Positions 16,466 to 25,847 are shown, counted from the stretch's first letter. The stretch: DNA of 62,823 nucleotides from an uncultured Lachnospiraceae bacterium (GCA_910579805.1 CAJTWM010000019.1:1-62823); one strand, 5' to 3'. Made by a program: numbers and translations. The notes: generated by a model from the letters alone, not told the origin.

Positions 16466-17593
16466 ATGAACGTAAAAACTATGTTGGATATGATTGGGGC
16501 GGATTTCTATACGGGAGTGCCTGATTCCCGGTTAAGGGCATTGTGCGATTACCTGACGGATACTTACGGAACCGATCCCGGGCATCATGTGATCGCCGCG
16601 AACGAGGGAAACTGTACGGCGCTGGCAGCAGGATACCATCTTGCCACGGGGAAGATACCGGTGGTCTATATGCAAAATTCGGGTCAGGGAAACATGATAA
16701 ATCCGGCGGCGTCCCTGCTGAATGAAAAGGTATATGCGATACCGGTGATTTTTATCATCGGATGGAGGGGGGAACCCGGGATCAAAGACGAACCGCAGCA
16801 CATCTATCAGGGAGAAGTGACGATAAAGCTGATGGAGACCATGGGAATCCCTTCCTTTGTGATTGGCAAAGAAACGACAGCGGAGGAACTGCAGAATGTG
16901 ATGCGAAAGTTCCGTCTTTTTCTGGGGCAGGGAAAAGCCGTGGCGTTGATCGTCCGCAAAGGGGCAGTTTCTTACGAAAGAAAAGTAGAATACAAAAACA
17001 ATTATACGATGGGACGGGAAGAGATCATACGGCATATCGTAAAGGTGTCAAAAGAGGATGCGGTGGTATCCACTACAGGGAAAGCAAGCAGGGAATTGTT
17101 TGAGATCCGTGAAGAGAACGGGCAAAGCCATAAATATGATTTTCTGACGGTAGGTTCCATGGGACACAGCTCTTCCATAGCGCTTGGAATAGCGCTTCAT
17201 AAGCCGGAAAAGAAAGTCTGGTGCATAGACGGGGACGGCGCGGCTTTGATGCATATGGGAGCCATGGCTGTCATCGGCGCCGAAAAACCGGAGAACCTTA
17301 TCCATGTGATCATCAATAACGGCGCGCATGAAACGGTGGGAGGAATGCCTACGGCCGCGGGAGGACTGCATTTTGCAGCCTTGGCGAAGACATGCGGTTA
17401 TCCCTATACCGCCTGTGCGGATACCTTTGAAAAGCTGGACGAAGAGCTGGTAAAAGCAAAGGAACGCAACGGGCTGTGTCTGATCGAAGTAAAATGTGCC
17501 ATTGGGGCGAGGGAAAACCTTGGCAGACCCACGACAACGGCATGGGAGAACAAAGAGAAGTTTATGGAATTTCTGCAGGAGACGCCGTCATAG
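16466..17593 (+). CDS. aepY: Phosphonopyruvate decarboxylase
   Basis: A 375-residue thiamine-diphosphate enzyme converting phosphonopyruvate to phosphonoacetaldehyde. The cofactor-activating glutamate is E47 in 'NEGNCTALAAG'; the ThDP/Mg motif begins with G256-D-G258 ('GDGAALMHMGAM') and ends at 'VIINN'. The length matches the family. A strong GTAGGAGG partly overlaps the stop region of aepX. It is the last gene of the phosphonate operon and overlaps the convergent LicD 2 by 6 nt. No AEP transaminase follows, so the fate of phosphonoacetaldehyde must be set by another enzyme. Confidence 0.95.
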   Translation: MNVKTMLDMIGADFYTGVPDSRLRALCDYLTDTYGTDPGHHVIAANEGNCTALAAGYHLATGKIPVVYMQNSGQGNMINPAASLLNEKVYAIPVIFIIGWRGEPGIKDEPQHIYQGEVTIKLMETMGIPSFVIGKETTAEELQNVMRKFRLFLGQGKAVALIVRKGAVSYERKVEYKNNYTMGREEIIRHIVKVSKEDAVVSTTGKASRELFEIREENGQSHKYDFLTVGSMGHSSSIALGIALHKPEKKVWCIDGDGAALMHMGAMAVIGAEKPENLIHVIINNGAHETVGGMPTAAGGLHFAALAKTCGYPYTACADTFEKLDEELVKAKERNGLCLIEVKCAIGARENLGRPTTTAWENKEKFMEFLQETPS

Positions 17594-18571
17594 ATCAGGG
17601 TCCTGTCTTTGGGCAAAATTTCTGCAGAATTCGGTTATGCTCTGGGTGATCCCCTGCCGCCTGAATATTTCTGTCAATGCCTGTTCCTGTTTGGCATAAA
17701 ACGGATATTCGTGGTCGGCCCCATCCCTGCTGGGCGTCATATAGTCTCCGTATTCTGCGGTAAGCACTTCATGGTACCGGTGGGGCGCGGGGACGGAAAC
17801 GGTCTCAAAGGGCAGGAGGACGCATTTGTCAAAGCATTCTTTTGGCAGAAGGTATCGGGGGCTGTCGATCCAAAAATGATACCCCGTTATATAGTCCGAT
17901 TCTTCATAAGTATAAAGGGAACTGACAGAATCGTATAATTTCCATAACGTATTTTTTAAGGAGGAATCCCCGGGCAGCGTTACGCCGCATAACGTCTCTA
18001 CTTCCTGCAGATGCGTATCATAATCGAAACAGGGGCAGTTATCCCTGTCGTGAATCAGCAGCAGCCAGATCTTTTGCATCATTTCTTTCTGCAGGCCGGA
18101 TAATTGGGGATCTCTTGGCACATAGTCCAAGGGGAAAATATCGATACCGATCCTAAGAAAAGGAAAGGCATGGAATCTTGTCAGGTAGCTGGAAAAATCC
18201 CAGTATTTATCGTCTGCCATTACCCGGATATTGGGAACCTTTGCCGCATTCTGCCAATATTCGTTTTCGGCGTACATTCCCGTCATAACAAATCCGGAAG
18301 GAAGATCCGTGCGCAGGCAGGCTATAAGACGGTTATAGTCGGGTCTTTTTAAGGAAATGTCAATATCGTCGTCCCATGGAATGAAGCCCTGATGCCTTAC
18401 TGCGCCCAACAGCGTTCCCCATTCGGCAAAGTAAGGGATCTGACGGCGGGAACAGATATCGGAAACCACCTGCAGTACTTCCAGTTCCGCCGCCCATGCG
18501 CGTTTCATCAATTCGGATATGGTAAAGCCGTCTTTTACTTCTTCGTTAAAAAAAGCTTTGTCAAAAGTCAA
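17588..18571 (-). CDS. LicD-family transferase 2
   Basis: A 327-residue LicD-type protein with 'GTLLGAVRHQGFIPWDDDID' at residues 52-71 and 'GIDIFPLDYVPRD', ending in an 'HEYPFYAKQEQAL' segment like LicD 1. It starts at TTG 18571, preceded by a near-perfect AAGGAGG 9 nt upstream and its own promoter. It is convergent with aepY. With LicD 1 it brackets the phosphonate genes, so the two enzymes may transfer the activated phosphonate to two different acceptor positions. The substrate is inferred. Confidence 0.9.
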   Translation of the reverse strand: MTFDKAFFNEEVKDGFTISELMKRAWAAELEVLQVVSDICSRRQIPYFAEWGTLLGAVRHQGFIPWDDDIDISLKRPDYNRLIACLRTDLPSGFVMTGMYAENEYWQNAAKVPNIRVMADDKYWDFSSYLTRFHAFPFLRIGIDIFPLDYVPRDPQLSGLQKEMMQKIWLLLIHDRDNCPCFDYDTHLQEVETLCGVTLPGDSSLKNTLWKLYDSVSSLYTYEESDYITGYHFWIDSPRYLLPKECFDKCVLLPFETVSVPAPHRYHEVLTAEYGDYMTPSRDGADHEYPFYAKQEQALTEIFRRQGITQSITEFCRNFAQRQDPDL

Positions 18572-18606
18572 TTGCGTTCCCCTCCTTACCGGCGCGACAG
18601 CGTTTA

Positions 18607-18635
18607 CTTATACATTCGTTTTGAATCGGTGTCAA
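18607..18635 (-). promoter_or_regulatory. SigA promoter for LicD 2
   Basis: On the minus strand: TTGACA, 17-nt spacer, TATAAG (plus coordinates 18635 down to 18607). This is close to consensus and about 35 nt upstream of the TTG start codon. Confidence 0.82.
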
Positions 18636-18671
18636 TTCATTTAGAAATCATTTGTATTATATAATATTTTG

Positions 18672-18700
18672 TTGTTTGGGTAAAGCCCGTATGCTACAAT
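18672..18700 (+). promoter_or_regulatory. SigA promoter with extended -10 for TPR-GT2-methyltransferase operon
   Basis: TTGTTT (18672-18677), 17-nt spacer, TACAAT (18695-18700), with TG one base before the -10. Transcription would start near 18707, 53 nt before the coding start. Confidence 0.78.
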
Positions 18701-18759
18701 ACTATCAGTGTTATCATTGAAATGAAATACAGCCATAGGAAAGGTTAAAGGGAAAATAT

Positions 18760-20487
18760 ATGTATCAGGATATCGTAGAATTAATCAGCAGCCGAGAGTT
18801 TGACCGGGCGGAAGAAATGTTGGGGGAAAAAACCGAAGCCGGCGGTTGGTGCGACGAGGCGTATATTTTGGCGGCGACGATTTACATAGAGACCGGCAGG
18901 AGCGATCAGGCATATGAAATGATTTCGCAGGGGCTGCGCTTTAACTACCGGAATTATGAGTTATATCTGCTGTTAGGCAATTATTATGAGGAAATCAATA
19001 TCAATCAGGCATGGTTATGTTATGAAAATGCGGAATTTTATTGTAACAACGACGAGGACAGGGAAACGATCAGGCAATTCCGGTTTTGTGCGGAGCAGGA
19101 CGGGAACTGGAATGTAAAAAAGACGGCGGTCGTAATCCCGTCCTATGATCAGGCAGAACTTACAAAGCAATGTATCAAAAGCATCAGGGAGAATAATATA
19201 GAATCGTCGTATGAGATCGTCATAGTGGATAATCATTCCACGGACGGTATTACGGAATGGCTGAAAGACCAGAAGGATATCAGGCTGATATGCAATACGG
19301 AGAATAAAGGGTTTCCGTACGCCTGCAATCAGGGGATCAAAGCAGCCGGACCGGAATCGGATATCCTTCTTTTGAACAACGATACGATCGTTACGCCGAA
19401 CGCCATATTCTGGCTGCGTATGGGTCTGTACTCCGAAGGAAAAACCGGCGCTGTGGGCAGCGTCACGAATCAGGCAGGAAATAATCAGCGGATCGAGGAA
19501 GAGTTTGGGACTACGGAAGAATATCTGCAGTTTGCGGAAAAAAATAATATTCCGATGAAAAATCCCTATGAGAAAAAGATATATCTGATCGGATTTGCAC
19601 TTTTGTTAAAGAGGGAGGCACTGGATGAAATCGGTCTGCTCGACGTGCGCTTCACGCCGGGATGTTACGAAGATAATGATTTAGGGATCCGGTTACATTT
19701 GGCAGGCTATGGGATATACCTGTGCCATAACAGCTTTATATATCACTATGGACACGGGAATGAGAAAAACACCGGCATTTGGGACCGGGTCATGCCGCAA
19801 AATAAAGACAAACTCAAAGATAAATGGAAATTTGACATGCGGTATTATACGTTTGTGAGGATCGACCTGCTGGAATTGATAGAACAAAAGTTCGATGAAA
19901 AGATCAGCGTATTGGAAATCGGCTGCGGGCTGGGGTCCACCCTCGCAAAGATCGAATATCTTTGGCCAAAGGCGGAAGTGAAGGGAATTGAACTGGTCGA
20001 TCAGCTTGTCAGGATCGGATCCAATTATCTGGATATCATTCAGGGAAATGCGGAGACCATGGAGATGCCTTATGAGCCTGAAAGCTTTGATTACATTATT
20101 CTGGGCGATGTGCTGGAGCACTTATATGATCCTGTCGGGCTTTTGAAACGGATTATGCCGTATTTAAAGAAAGACGGATTTATCCTGTGCAGTATTCCCA
20201 ATATTATGCATATGTCAGTGATCATGTCTTTACTGAAAGGAAAGTTTGAGTACCGGGACAGCGGTATTTTGGACAGAACACATTTGCGGTTTTTCACCTT
20301 GGAAAGCATCGTTAAAATGCTGGAGGAAAGCGGTCTGGGACTAAACCATATAGCCGGTATCTTTCAGGACACGGAAGAGAAACCGGAGTTAGAGAGGATA
20401 TTGGATCTAAATATACCCGGTTTGGCGGCGGAAAAGCAGTTTCAGATCTTCCAGTATATTATTAAGGCGGAAAAAACAAAAAGATAA
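18760..20487 (+). CDS. TPR-GT2-methyltransferase fusion protein 1
   Basis: A 575-residue three-part protein. Residues 1-110 are TPR-like helices ('YELYLLLGNYYEEININQAW'). About 120-330 is a family-2 glycosyltransferase ('AVVIPSYDQAELTKQCIKSI', 'IVDNHSTDGITEWL', 'ILLLNNDTIV', 'CYEDNDLGIRLHLAGY'). About 385-540 is a class I SAM methyltransferase ('VLEIGCGLGSTLAKIEYLWP' as SAM loop, 'FDYIILGDVLEHLYDP'). It is probably a bifunctional enzyme that adds and methylates a sugar. An equally long paralogue lies on the other strand at 27072-28799. The Maf-type gene follows 64 nt downstream. Confidence 0.9.
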   Translation: MYQDIVELISSREFDRAEEMLGEKTEAGGWCDEAYILAATIYIETGRSDQAYEMISQGLRFNYRNYELYLLLGNYYEEININQAWLCYENAEFYCNNDEDRETIRQFRFCAEQDGNWNVKKTAVVIPSYDQAELTKQCIKSIRENNIESSYEIVIVDNHSTDGITEWLKDQKDIRLICNTENKGFPYACNQGIKAAGPESDILLLNNDTIVTPNAIFWLRMGLYSEGKTGAVGSVTNQAGNNQRIEEEFGTTEEYLQFAEKNNIPMKNPYEKKIYLIGFALLLKREALDEIGLLDVRFTPGCYEDNDLGIRLHLAGYGIYLCHNSFIYHYGHGNEKNTGIWDRVMPQNKDKLKDKWKFDMRYYTFVRIDLLELIEQKFDEKISVLEIGCGLGSTLAKIEYLWPKAEVKGIELVDQLVRIGSNYLDIIQGNAETMEMPYEPESFDYIILGDVLEHLYDPVGLLKRIMPYLKKDGFILCSIPNIMHMSVIMSLLKGKFEYRDSGILDRTHLRFFTLESIVKMLEESGLGLNHIAGIFQDTEEKPELERILDLNIPGLAAEKQFQIFQYIIKAEKTKR

Positions 20488-20551
20488 ACCCTTCCGGTTA
20501 TAAAAATAAGGAAACAGTTTTCATAAGGATAAGTATGGATAGGAGAGTCGG

Positions 20552-22138
20552 ATGGGAATGGATGCAGGCGATTTATTATTTTGTATAGCACAGACAGGCG
20601 AATTATTAAAGAAGCAGTTTTTTCATAATGCAGGAGAAAATCTGCAGGAAGTCGCGGGTAAATTACAGGAACTTCTGTTAAGATTTTCACAAGAATATCA
20701 GGGGAAGGACGAAGAAACCCGGGATATATTACAGGTTTCCATGGATACGATAGGAGCGGTCATTGGCGCTATGGAAAATCAGGATTATATTTTGTGCGCC
20801 GATCTGCTGGAGACAGAATTATATCCTATCGCAGAGCTTATCGTTCAAAGTCTGGAGGAGCCGGAGAGCCCGGTTCCCGACGGGAAAGCGGCACGGGCCT
20901 ACCGGCTGGAAAGAGCCCGCTCCGGCGACCTTACCATAAAGACGAAAGACGATCCGGGATTTTACCTGCATAGCAGGGAAAATCCGCGTAGGGAAGCAAG
21001 AGTATGGATAGACGGTATTTTGGAACTTGGGAAAGAGGCGTATGTCGTATTCGGAATCGGTTTGGGGTATCATGTTGAAGCGATCTATGAAAAAGTAGCG
21101 GGAAGATCCCGGATTGAAGTATACGAGACGGACCGGGAGATGATCAGGCTTGCCTATGAATACGGAAGAATGAAAAAAATAAACGGGGAAAGCGTAAAAG
21201 CGGTACATGACCGGGACGGCAGGCTGTTTGCCGAAGCCTTAAGCGGCCGGGACGTTCAGATCATCATGCATTATCCGTCCATTAAAAAAATAGAAGACAG
21301 GAACATCAGGGCGTCATTCGAAAAGTTTTTTATCAGCGACAGTACGGTAAAAGAGACCAAAGATCTGATGTTCATGAATTATAAGAGCAATACCGCACTC
21401 TGCAGGCATAATGCAGACGAGATACTGTCAGAGATAGAAGGGAAAAAAGTGATCATAGCAGCGGCAGGGCCTTCTTTGGACAAAAACGTCCATTTACTGA
21501 AAAAAGAGAACAGGGATTTTATCATAATTGCCGTGGGAACCGTTTTCGGGAAACTGGTACGGATGGGAATCATACCGGATTATGTTGCATTCATGGACGC
21601 ACAGGAAAGAACCTTCCGGCAGATGGAGGAAGTGCTGCCCTTTAACCTGAGCGTGCCGATCATTGTAGAGTCAACGGCATGCTGGAGATTTATAAAATAT
21701 TATAAAGGGCCGTCTTATATCGCTTACCAAAAGGGATATGGTCCGGCAGAAAAGGCGGCGGAAGAAAAGAAGGCCGCTTTGTTTGAGACCGGAGGAACGG
21801 TTACGAGTCTTGCATTTGATGTGGCGATAAAAGGCAGGGCGGATACGATCATTGTGATCGGAATGGATCTGGCCTATACGGGAGGCGTGACCCACGCCCG
21901 GGGGACTATGGATCATAAAACGGCGGAAACAGCGGAAGAAGTTGAAGTTCCGGGATATTACGGCGGGACGGTGCGGACCAAGATCATCTTTAATATGTAC
22001 AGGGAATGGATGGAAGATAGAATAGCAAGGACAAACCCTGCCGCGGAAAACGGTCCCTCCATTACGTTTGTTAACGCAACGGAGGGCGGCGCTTATATTA
22101 ATGGTATGAAGCATGAAGAGCTGGCAAAATGGATCTGA
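20552..22138 (+). CDS. maf: Maf-type flagellin glycosyltransferase (MptE-like, DUF115)
   Basis: A 528-residue member of the motility-associated factor family, which attaches nonulosonic or related sugars directly to flagellin Ser/Thr. The central domain shows 'VIIAAAGPSLDKNVHLL' (AAGPSL at about 304-309), 'GIIPDYVAFMDAQERT', 'FETGGTVTSLAFDVAI' and 'IIVIGMDLAYTGG'. AGGAG 6 nt upstream supports ATG 20552. It is the clearest flagellin-dedicated transferase of the island and supports reading the surrounding genes as flagellin modification. No sialic or pseudaminic acid synthesis genes are visible, so its donor sugar is unclear. Confidence 0.92.
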   Translation: MGMDAGDLLFCIAQTGELLKKQFFHNAGENLQEVAGKLQELLLRFSQEYQGKDEETRDILQVSMDTIGAVIGAMENQDYILCADLLETELYPIAELIVQSLEEPESPVPDGKAARAYRLERARSGDLTIKTKDDPGFYLHSRENPRREARVWIDGILELGKEAYVVFGIGLGYHVEAIYEKVAGRSRIEVYETDREMIRLAYEYGRMKKINGESVKAVHDRDGRLFAEALSGRDVQIIMHYPSIKKIEDRNIRASFEKFFISDSTVKETKDLMFMNYKSNTALCRHNADEILSEIEGKKVIIAAAGPSLDKNVHLLKKENRDFIIIAVGTVFGKLVRMGIIPDYVAFMDAQERTFRQMEEVLPFNLSVPIIVESTACWRFIKYYKGPSYIAYQKGYGPAEKAAEEKKAALFETGGTVTSLAFDVAIKGRADTIIVIGMDLAYTGGVTHARGTMDHKTAETAEEVEVPGYYGGTVRTKIIFNMYREWMEDRIARTNPAAENGPSITFVNATEGGAYINGMKHEELAKWI

Positions 22139-22152
22139 AAAGAAGACCAACA

Positions 22153-22193
22153 GGCCTGCCTGATCCCTTGCGGACAGGAAGGCCGCGGTTTTT
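22153..22193 (+). terminator. Terminator between convergent maf and CgeB 3
   Basis: An imperfect stem pairs GGCC-x2-CCTG (22153-22162) with CAGG-x2-GGCC (22175-22184), followed by GCGGTTTTT. It sits between the maf stop and the convergent CgeB 3 stop. Confidence 0.7.
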
Positions 22194-23365
22194 CAGCTAT
22201 TTGATAATGCGTCCAGCATAAATGCAATCCTTTGTTCGAAAGTATGGGCCTGTTTTACTTTTTCATAACCGTTTTTGGCAATCTGTTCCCGTTCTTCGTC
22301 GTGGGAAAGATAATAATCTGCTTTCTGCAATAAATCCTCATAGTCTTCATAATATACGAAATCTACATCCGGTTCAAAGAACTGAAGAAGATCCTCCTGA
22401 TAATTTGTCAATACGAAACCGCCGCAGCCCATGATATCAAAAATGCGTAACGGGATGCCGCTGTGGATACTGCGCAGGGAAATATTCAGGTTGATTTTGG
22501 AACACTTAAAAACATAGGGCATCTGCATATAATAATCCGTATAACCGCAGTTTTTTACTTTCGGCAGAAAAGGGGTAGGTTCTTTGGTATATAGATTCAC
22601 CTGATGTTTTTCCGATAAAAGTTTCAGGATGTCGGTGCGTTCCAGTGAAGTTACTTTCCGGGCGAGAAAGTAGTTTGCATAGACCCATTGAGCGGTCTCA
22701 AAACCGTCCTCATTGGGGACGATAGGATAACTTTTCTGCATATCTGCCAGAATATCCCCGGTCAGGAGATCTTCTAACAAAAAGGAACCATAGATTTTCT
22801 TCTGCACGTCGATGATGCCGTCTAAATATCCTTTTGTAAATTCCGTGACGCCGTTTAATTTTTCATAGAGCTGATTTTTGGGTTCGCTGTAAAGCGAACC
22901 TACAAAACTGATCTCACTTTTATATTTTTCCCGTTTATGCGTCGACAAAACGAGAGAATCGTAACGGGAGGTATTGGCGGCCATGGGAAGATAGTGAACG
23001 GTCCGAAACCCGGGCGCGGCAAGGGCGGCATATTGTTCATGATCAAAAATAAACACATGATTGCAGCGGTTGCCTAAGGAGTCTGAATATAGCTGTACAA
23101 AAGGACTGTCGTATACCCAGGACAGATAGGGGGTGTGTATTTTCTCACAGGTATTGGAGACCGCGGGAAAATAGTTGAACGAAAATACAAAATCATAGGA
23201 AAAGGACAATAATTTCTGATATAACGCATCTTCCAACGGGGGATTATAACGGGTAGAGGCGTTTTCCGGTATAGGAAATAAATCTATCTTATGTCCCGCC
23301 TTTTTCAGGCAGAATATCATATCTTCATTGCCAAAGCTGTTCCAATCAATAAATAATATGTGCAT
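22193..23365 (-). CDS. CgeB/DUF3880-type glycosyltransferase 3
   Basis: A 390-residue GT-B protein of the CgeB family: 'SFNYFPAVSNTCEKIHTPYL', 'WVYDSPFVQLY', 'EISFVGSLYSEPKN', 'SKINLNISLRSIHSGIPLR', 'NYQEDLLQFFEPD'. ATG at 23365 is chosen because GGAGG lies 5 nt upstream; an in-frame TTG four codons earlier overlaps that site. It is the last gene of a minus-strand run FliB-CgeB 4-CgeB 3, separated from CgeB 4 by only 12 nt. Confidence 0.88.
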   Translation of the reverse strand: MHILFIDWNSFGNEDMIFCLKKAGHKIDLFPIPENASTRYNPPLEDALYQKLLSFSYDFVFSFNYFPAVSNTCEKIHTPYLSWVYDSPFVQLYSDSLGNRCNHVFIFDHEQYAALAAPGFRTVHYLPMAANTSRYDSLVLSTHKREKYKSEISFVGSLYSEPKNQLYEKLNGVTEFTKGYLDGIIDVQKKIYGSFLLEDLLTGDILADMQKSYPIVPNEDGFETAQWVYANYFLARKVTSLERTDILKLLSEKHQVNLYTKEPTPFLPKVKNCGYTDYYMQMPYVFKCSKINLNISLRSIHSGIPLRIFDIMGCGGFVLTNYQEDLLQFFEPDVDFVYYEDYEDLLQKADYYLSHDEEREQIAKNGYEKVKQAHTFEQRIAFMLDALSNS

Positions 23366-23377
23366 AATGACCTCCAA

Positions 23378-24535
23378 TCAAATGAGTAAACCGGCTGTTG
23401 TAAATATTTTTTCAAGCTGGGTTTCATAGGAGAAATGTTCCCATGCGCGCCGCTGGCCCGAAAGGGCAATCTGTTTTCTCAGATCGTCATGTTTTAAAAA
23501 GAACGCGGTTTTTTCCACGGCGTCTTCTATATCTGCATAAAGGGCCAGATCCTGTTCCAAGTCAAAATATCCGGAAAGTTCTTCCTGATAGTTTGTCAGG
23601 AGAAAACCGCCTGCGGCAAGTATATCCAATATTCTCAGGGAGATTCCGGTGCGGATGCAGTAAAAAGAAAGGTTAAAATTGATCTTACTGCATGCGAAAA
23701 TGCGGCTCATTTCCGTATAATAGGCAGCGGTTCCCATATGGTTTATATTGGTTAGCTGTCCGGGACAACTGTTGGAATACAGGTTCATTTTATAAAATTT
23801 AGACAATATGCTCAAATAAGAGATCCGCTCCGTTTCCGTCATATATTTTCCGAACAAAAAGGAAAAATCTTCTTTGCCCACAAAATAGGAAGGATCGTTT
23901 AAATACTGTTTATAGTAGGAATTTAACGTATCCATAAAAGCCGGATGAAAAAAATCATCGGGTAAGTAATAAGTCCATAAGTTTTGCTGCGCTTTCGTCA
24001 AAGAATTTAAGTACCCCCGGTAATAAGCGGGAAGCGGCGCTATAAATTCTAAAAAGTTCGAGTTGTGAAAGTTTCCGATAAAAGACAGATCGCAGACCGG
24101 ACGGGCGGAAGTTAACGTATCTTTTAGCTTCTTCATACGCGAAACATTTACGGCCAAAGGCATATGGAATACATTGTCAAAGCCGAGCGAGCGATAAGAA
24201 TCCGCCTCTTTTTTATCGAACATAAAAATGTAATTCGTAGAAAAACGAAACGTATCGTAAGGCAGTACGCGCACCGGCGAATCATAGCACCAGGAGATAT
24301 ATTTTATATCATATTTATGACAGACGGCGGCTGTAAGCGGAAAAAAATTAAAGCTTATCACGGCGTCGTAATTATGGGTTTTAAGATGATTTTCAAAACG
24401 CGAGCAAAAGAAATCATCTTCATGAATGTTCGAAAATTGATAAGAAAAACGGTAAAAGGTTATGTGCAGGGAATGCAGCACATCCTCTAAATCACGCTGC
24501 ATAAGCGCATTCCATTCAAATAAAAGCAGGTGCAT
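23378..24535 (-). CDS. CgeB/DUF3880-type glycosyltransferase 4
   Basis: A 385-residue family member, the most divergent in the window at several motifs: 'SFNFFPLTAAVCHKYDIKYI', 'WCYDSPVRVLPYDTF', 'DLSFIGNFHNSNF' where most paralogues have 'GSLY', and 'SKINFNLSFYCIRTGISLR'. GGAGA 5 nt upstream supports ATG 24535. It lies between FliB and CgeB 3 in one probable minus-strand operon. Confidence 0.87.
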   Translation of the reverse strand: MHLLLFEWNALMQRDLEDVLHSLHITFYRFSYQFSNIHEDDFFCSRFENHLKTHNYDAVISFNFFPLTAAVCHKYDIKYISWCYDSPVRVLPYDTFRFSTNYIFMFDKKEADSYRSLGFDNVFHMPLAVNVSRMKKLKDTLTSARPVCDLSFIGNFHNSNFLEFIAPLPAYYRGYLNSLTKAQQNLWTYYLPDDFFHPAFMDTLNSYYKQYLNDPSYFVGKEDFSFLFGKYMTETERISYLSILSKFYKMNLYSNSCPGQLTNINHMGTAAYYTEMSRIFACSKINFNLSFYCIRTGISLRILDILAAGGFLLTNYQEELSGYFDLEQDLALYADIEDAVEKTAFFLKHDDLRKQIALSGQRRAWEHFSYETQLEKIFTTAGLLI

Positions 24536-24606
24536 AAGAATCTCCAGTCAGAATTATGATAATGGGGTATTTTTCCGGGGTACATCAGATGACGATCTTT
24601 AGCAGG

Positions 24607-25761
24607 TCAGATCAATGACAGCAGGAAACCGATATCCTGTTTCCCGTCTTTTTTAAAATTATCACTTAATGCATCCAAATTACTTGTATTATGGTCAAAT
24701 ACCCTTGAAATCGTTGAAAAAAGGGAAATCTGTTCTCCGGTTTCTATACCTTTGCCGTCAGTGCAGTAGGGTAAGGCATAGAACCGGTATATCAATAGTA
24801 AATAAACCAGTTGGGCAACTTCTTCCAATGGTTTTCTGGTTTCATATGCGCGGAAATAATAGCGAAACAAAAAATAAACGCATAAGTGTTCGTACTGAAT
24901 ATCATAGTCCGGGCTGGTAAGAAAACTGCCGGCAGCATGGAGCCGTTCATTTAGCTGCGCCTTTTCGCAGGAAAACAGAAAGTCTTCCAAAGTTTTGGTG
25001 AGGCCGGTCATGCGGGAGTTTTCATATTTTTGTTTGCTGGCGGACAAAAAATGCATAAATGCAGAAAAAACAGACTGCAGGTTGGACGACAAAGGCAGCA
25101 GCGGCCCGGCCTGTTCCCTGATATAATCGGGCGAGGAGAAGGTTTCCAGCAAAAGGGTTATATCCCTATGCCCGTCCAGCATAGTCTGCAACGTATTGGT
25201 GAAGATCAATAATAGGCGGAGCCTGACCGACAGGGGATAGGTTCTGTTCTGGAGCAGATCCACGCTCAAAGTAAAACAGCTCATTATGGTATTAAAGAAG
25301 TTCCAGTCAATTGTTTCAAGGTCTGTTTCGCATTTTTTGGCTTTATCCTCCCAAAAGAAAAAAGAGACCGGCGTCTGCTTGGTTAAAACCATACGCGATA
25401 CCTCGGGACAGGAAAAGGTCAGGGTGCAGAAGGATATGTCTCCGTATTGCTGCACGATCCGCGGATAAGTACGGCAGGTAAAACACATTTTTTCTGGTCC
25501 TAATTTCTGATAGATCTCACAGAGATTTTCCTGCGTCAAAAAAGGGCAGCGTCCGTTTTGACCGAGTGTAAATTTATAGATCGTTTCATTAACGGGTAGA
25601 ATATTTTTCCTTAAAGCGTCTCCAAATTCTCCCGCCACACTGTCATAGAAAGCGTTTGTTTCTTTATCGATAAGAATATCCCAGCCTGCGCAGCAGGTAG
25701 AAGGACATTGGCTGCCGATACATTCGAAATTGTCATAAAAGTCGCAAACTAAATATTTCAT
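24607..25761 (-). CDS. fliB: Flagellin lysine-N-methylase
   Basis: A 384-residue FliB-family protein. FliB methylates lysines of flagellin in enteric bacteria. The N-terminal cysteine cluster C6, C14, C19, C23, C24 ('FECIGSQCPSTCCAGWDI') and the second cluster 'GRCPFLTQENLCEIYQKLG' and 'MCFTCRTYPR' are characteristic and probably bind a metal cluster. The C-terminal half is helical and poorly conserved. ATG 25761 has GGAG 5 nt upstream; an upstream in-frame ATG at 25782 lacks one. Its presence adds protein-backbone methylation to the glycan modification. Confidence 0.93.
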   Translation of the reverse strand: MKYLVCDFYDNFECIGSQCPSTCCAGWDILIDKETNAFYDSVAGEFGDALRKNILPVNETIYKFTLGQNGRCPFLTQENLCEIYQKLGPEKMCFTCRTYPRIVQQYGDISFCTLTFSCPEVSRMVLTKQTPVSFFFWEDKAKKCETDLETIDWNFFNTIMSCFTLSVDLLQNRTYPLSVRLRLLLIFTNTLQTMLDGHRDITLLLETFSSPDYIREQAGPLLPLSSNLQSVFSAFMHFLSASKQKYENSRMTGLTKTLEDFLFSCEKAQLNERLHAAGSFLTSPDYDIQYEHLCVYFLFRYYFRAYETRKPLEEVAQLVYLLLIYRFYALPYCTDGKGIETGEQISLFSTISRVFDHNTSNLDALSDNFKKDGKQDIGFLLSLI

Positions 25762-25812
25762 AAGTACTCCAATCATTTTCATGAATGCTGATTATTTGTG
25801 TAAAGTACATTA

Positions 25813-25818
25813 ATTATA
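25813..25818 (-). promoter_or_regulatory. Candidate -10 box for fliB operon
   Basis: TATAAT on the minus strand about 50 nt upstream of the fliB start codon. No convincing -35 lies 16-18 nt upstream, so the promoter assignment is tentative. Confidence 0.35.
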
Positions 25819-25847
25819 CACGAAAAGTTTCCTAAATACTATAAGGA

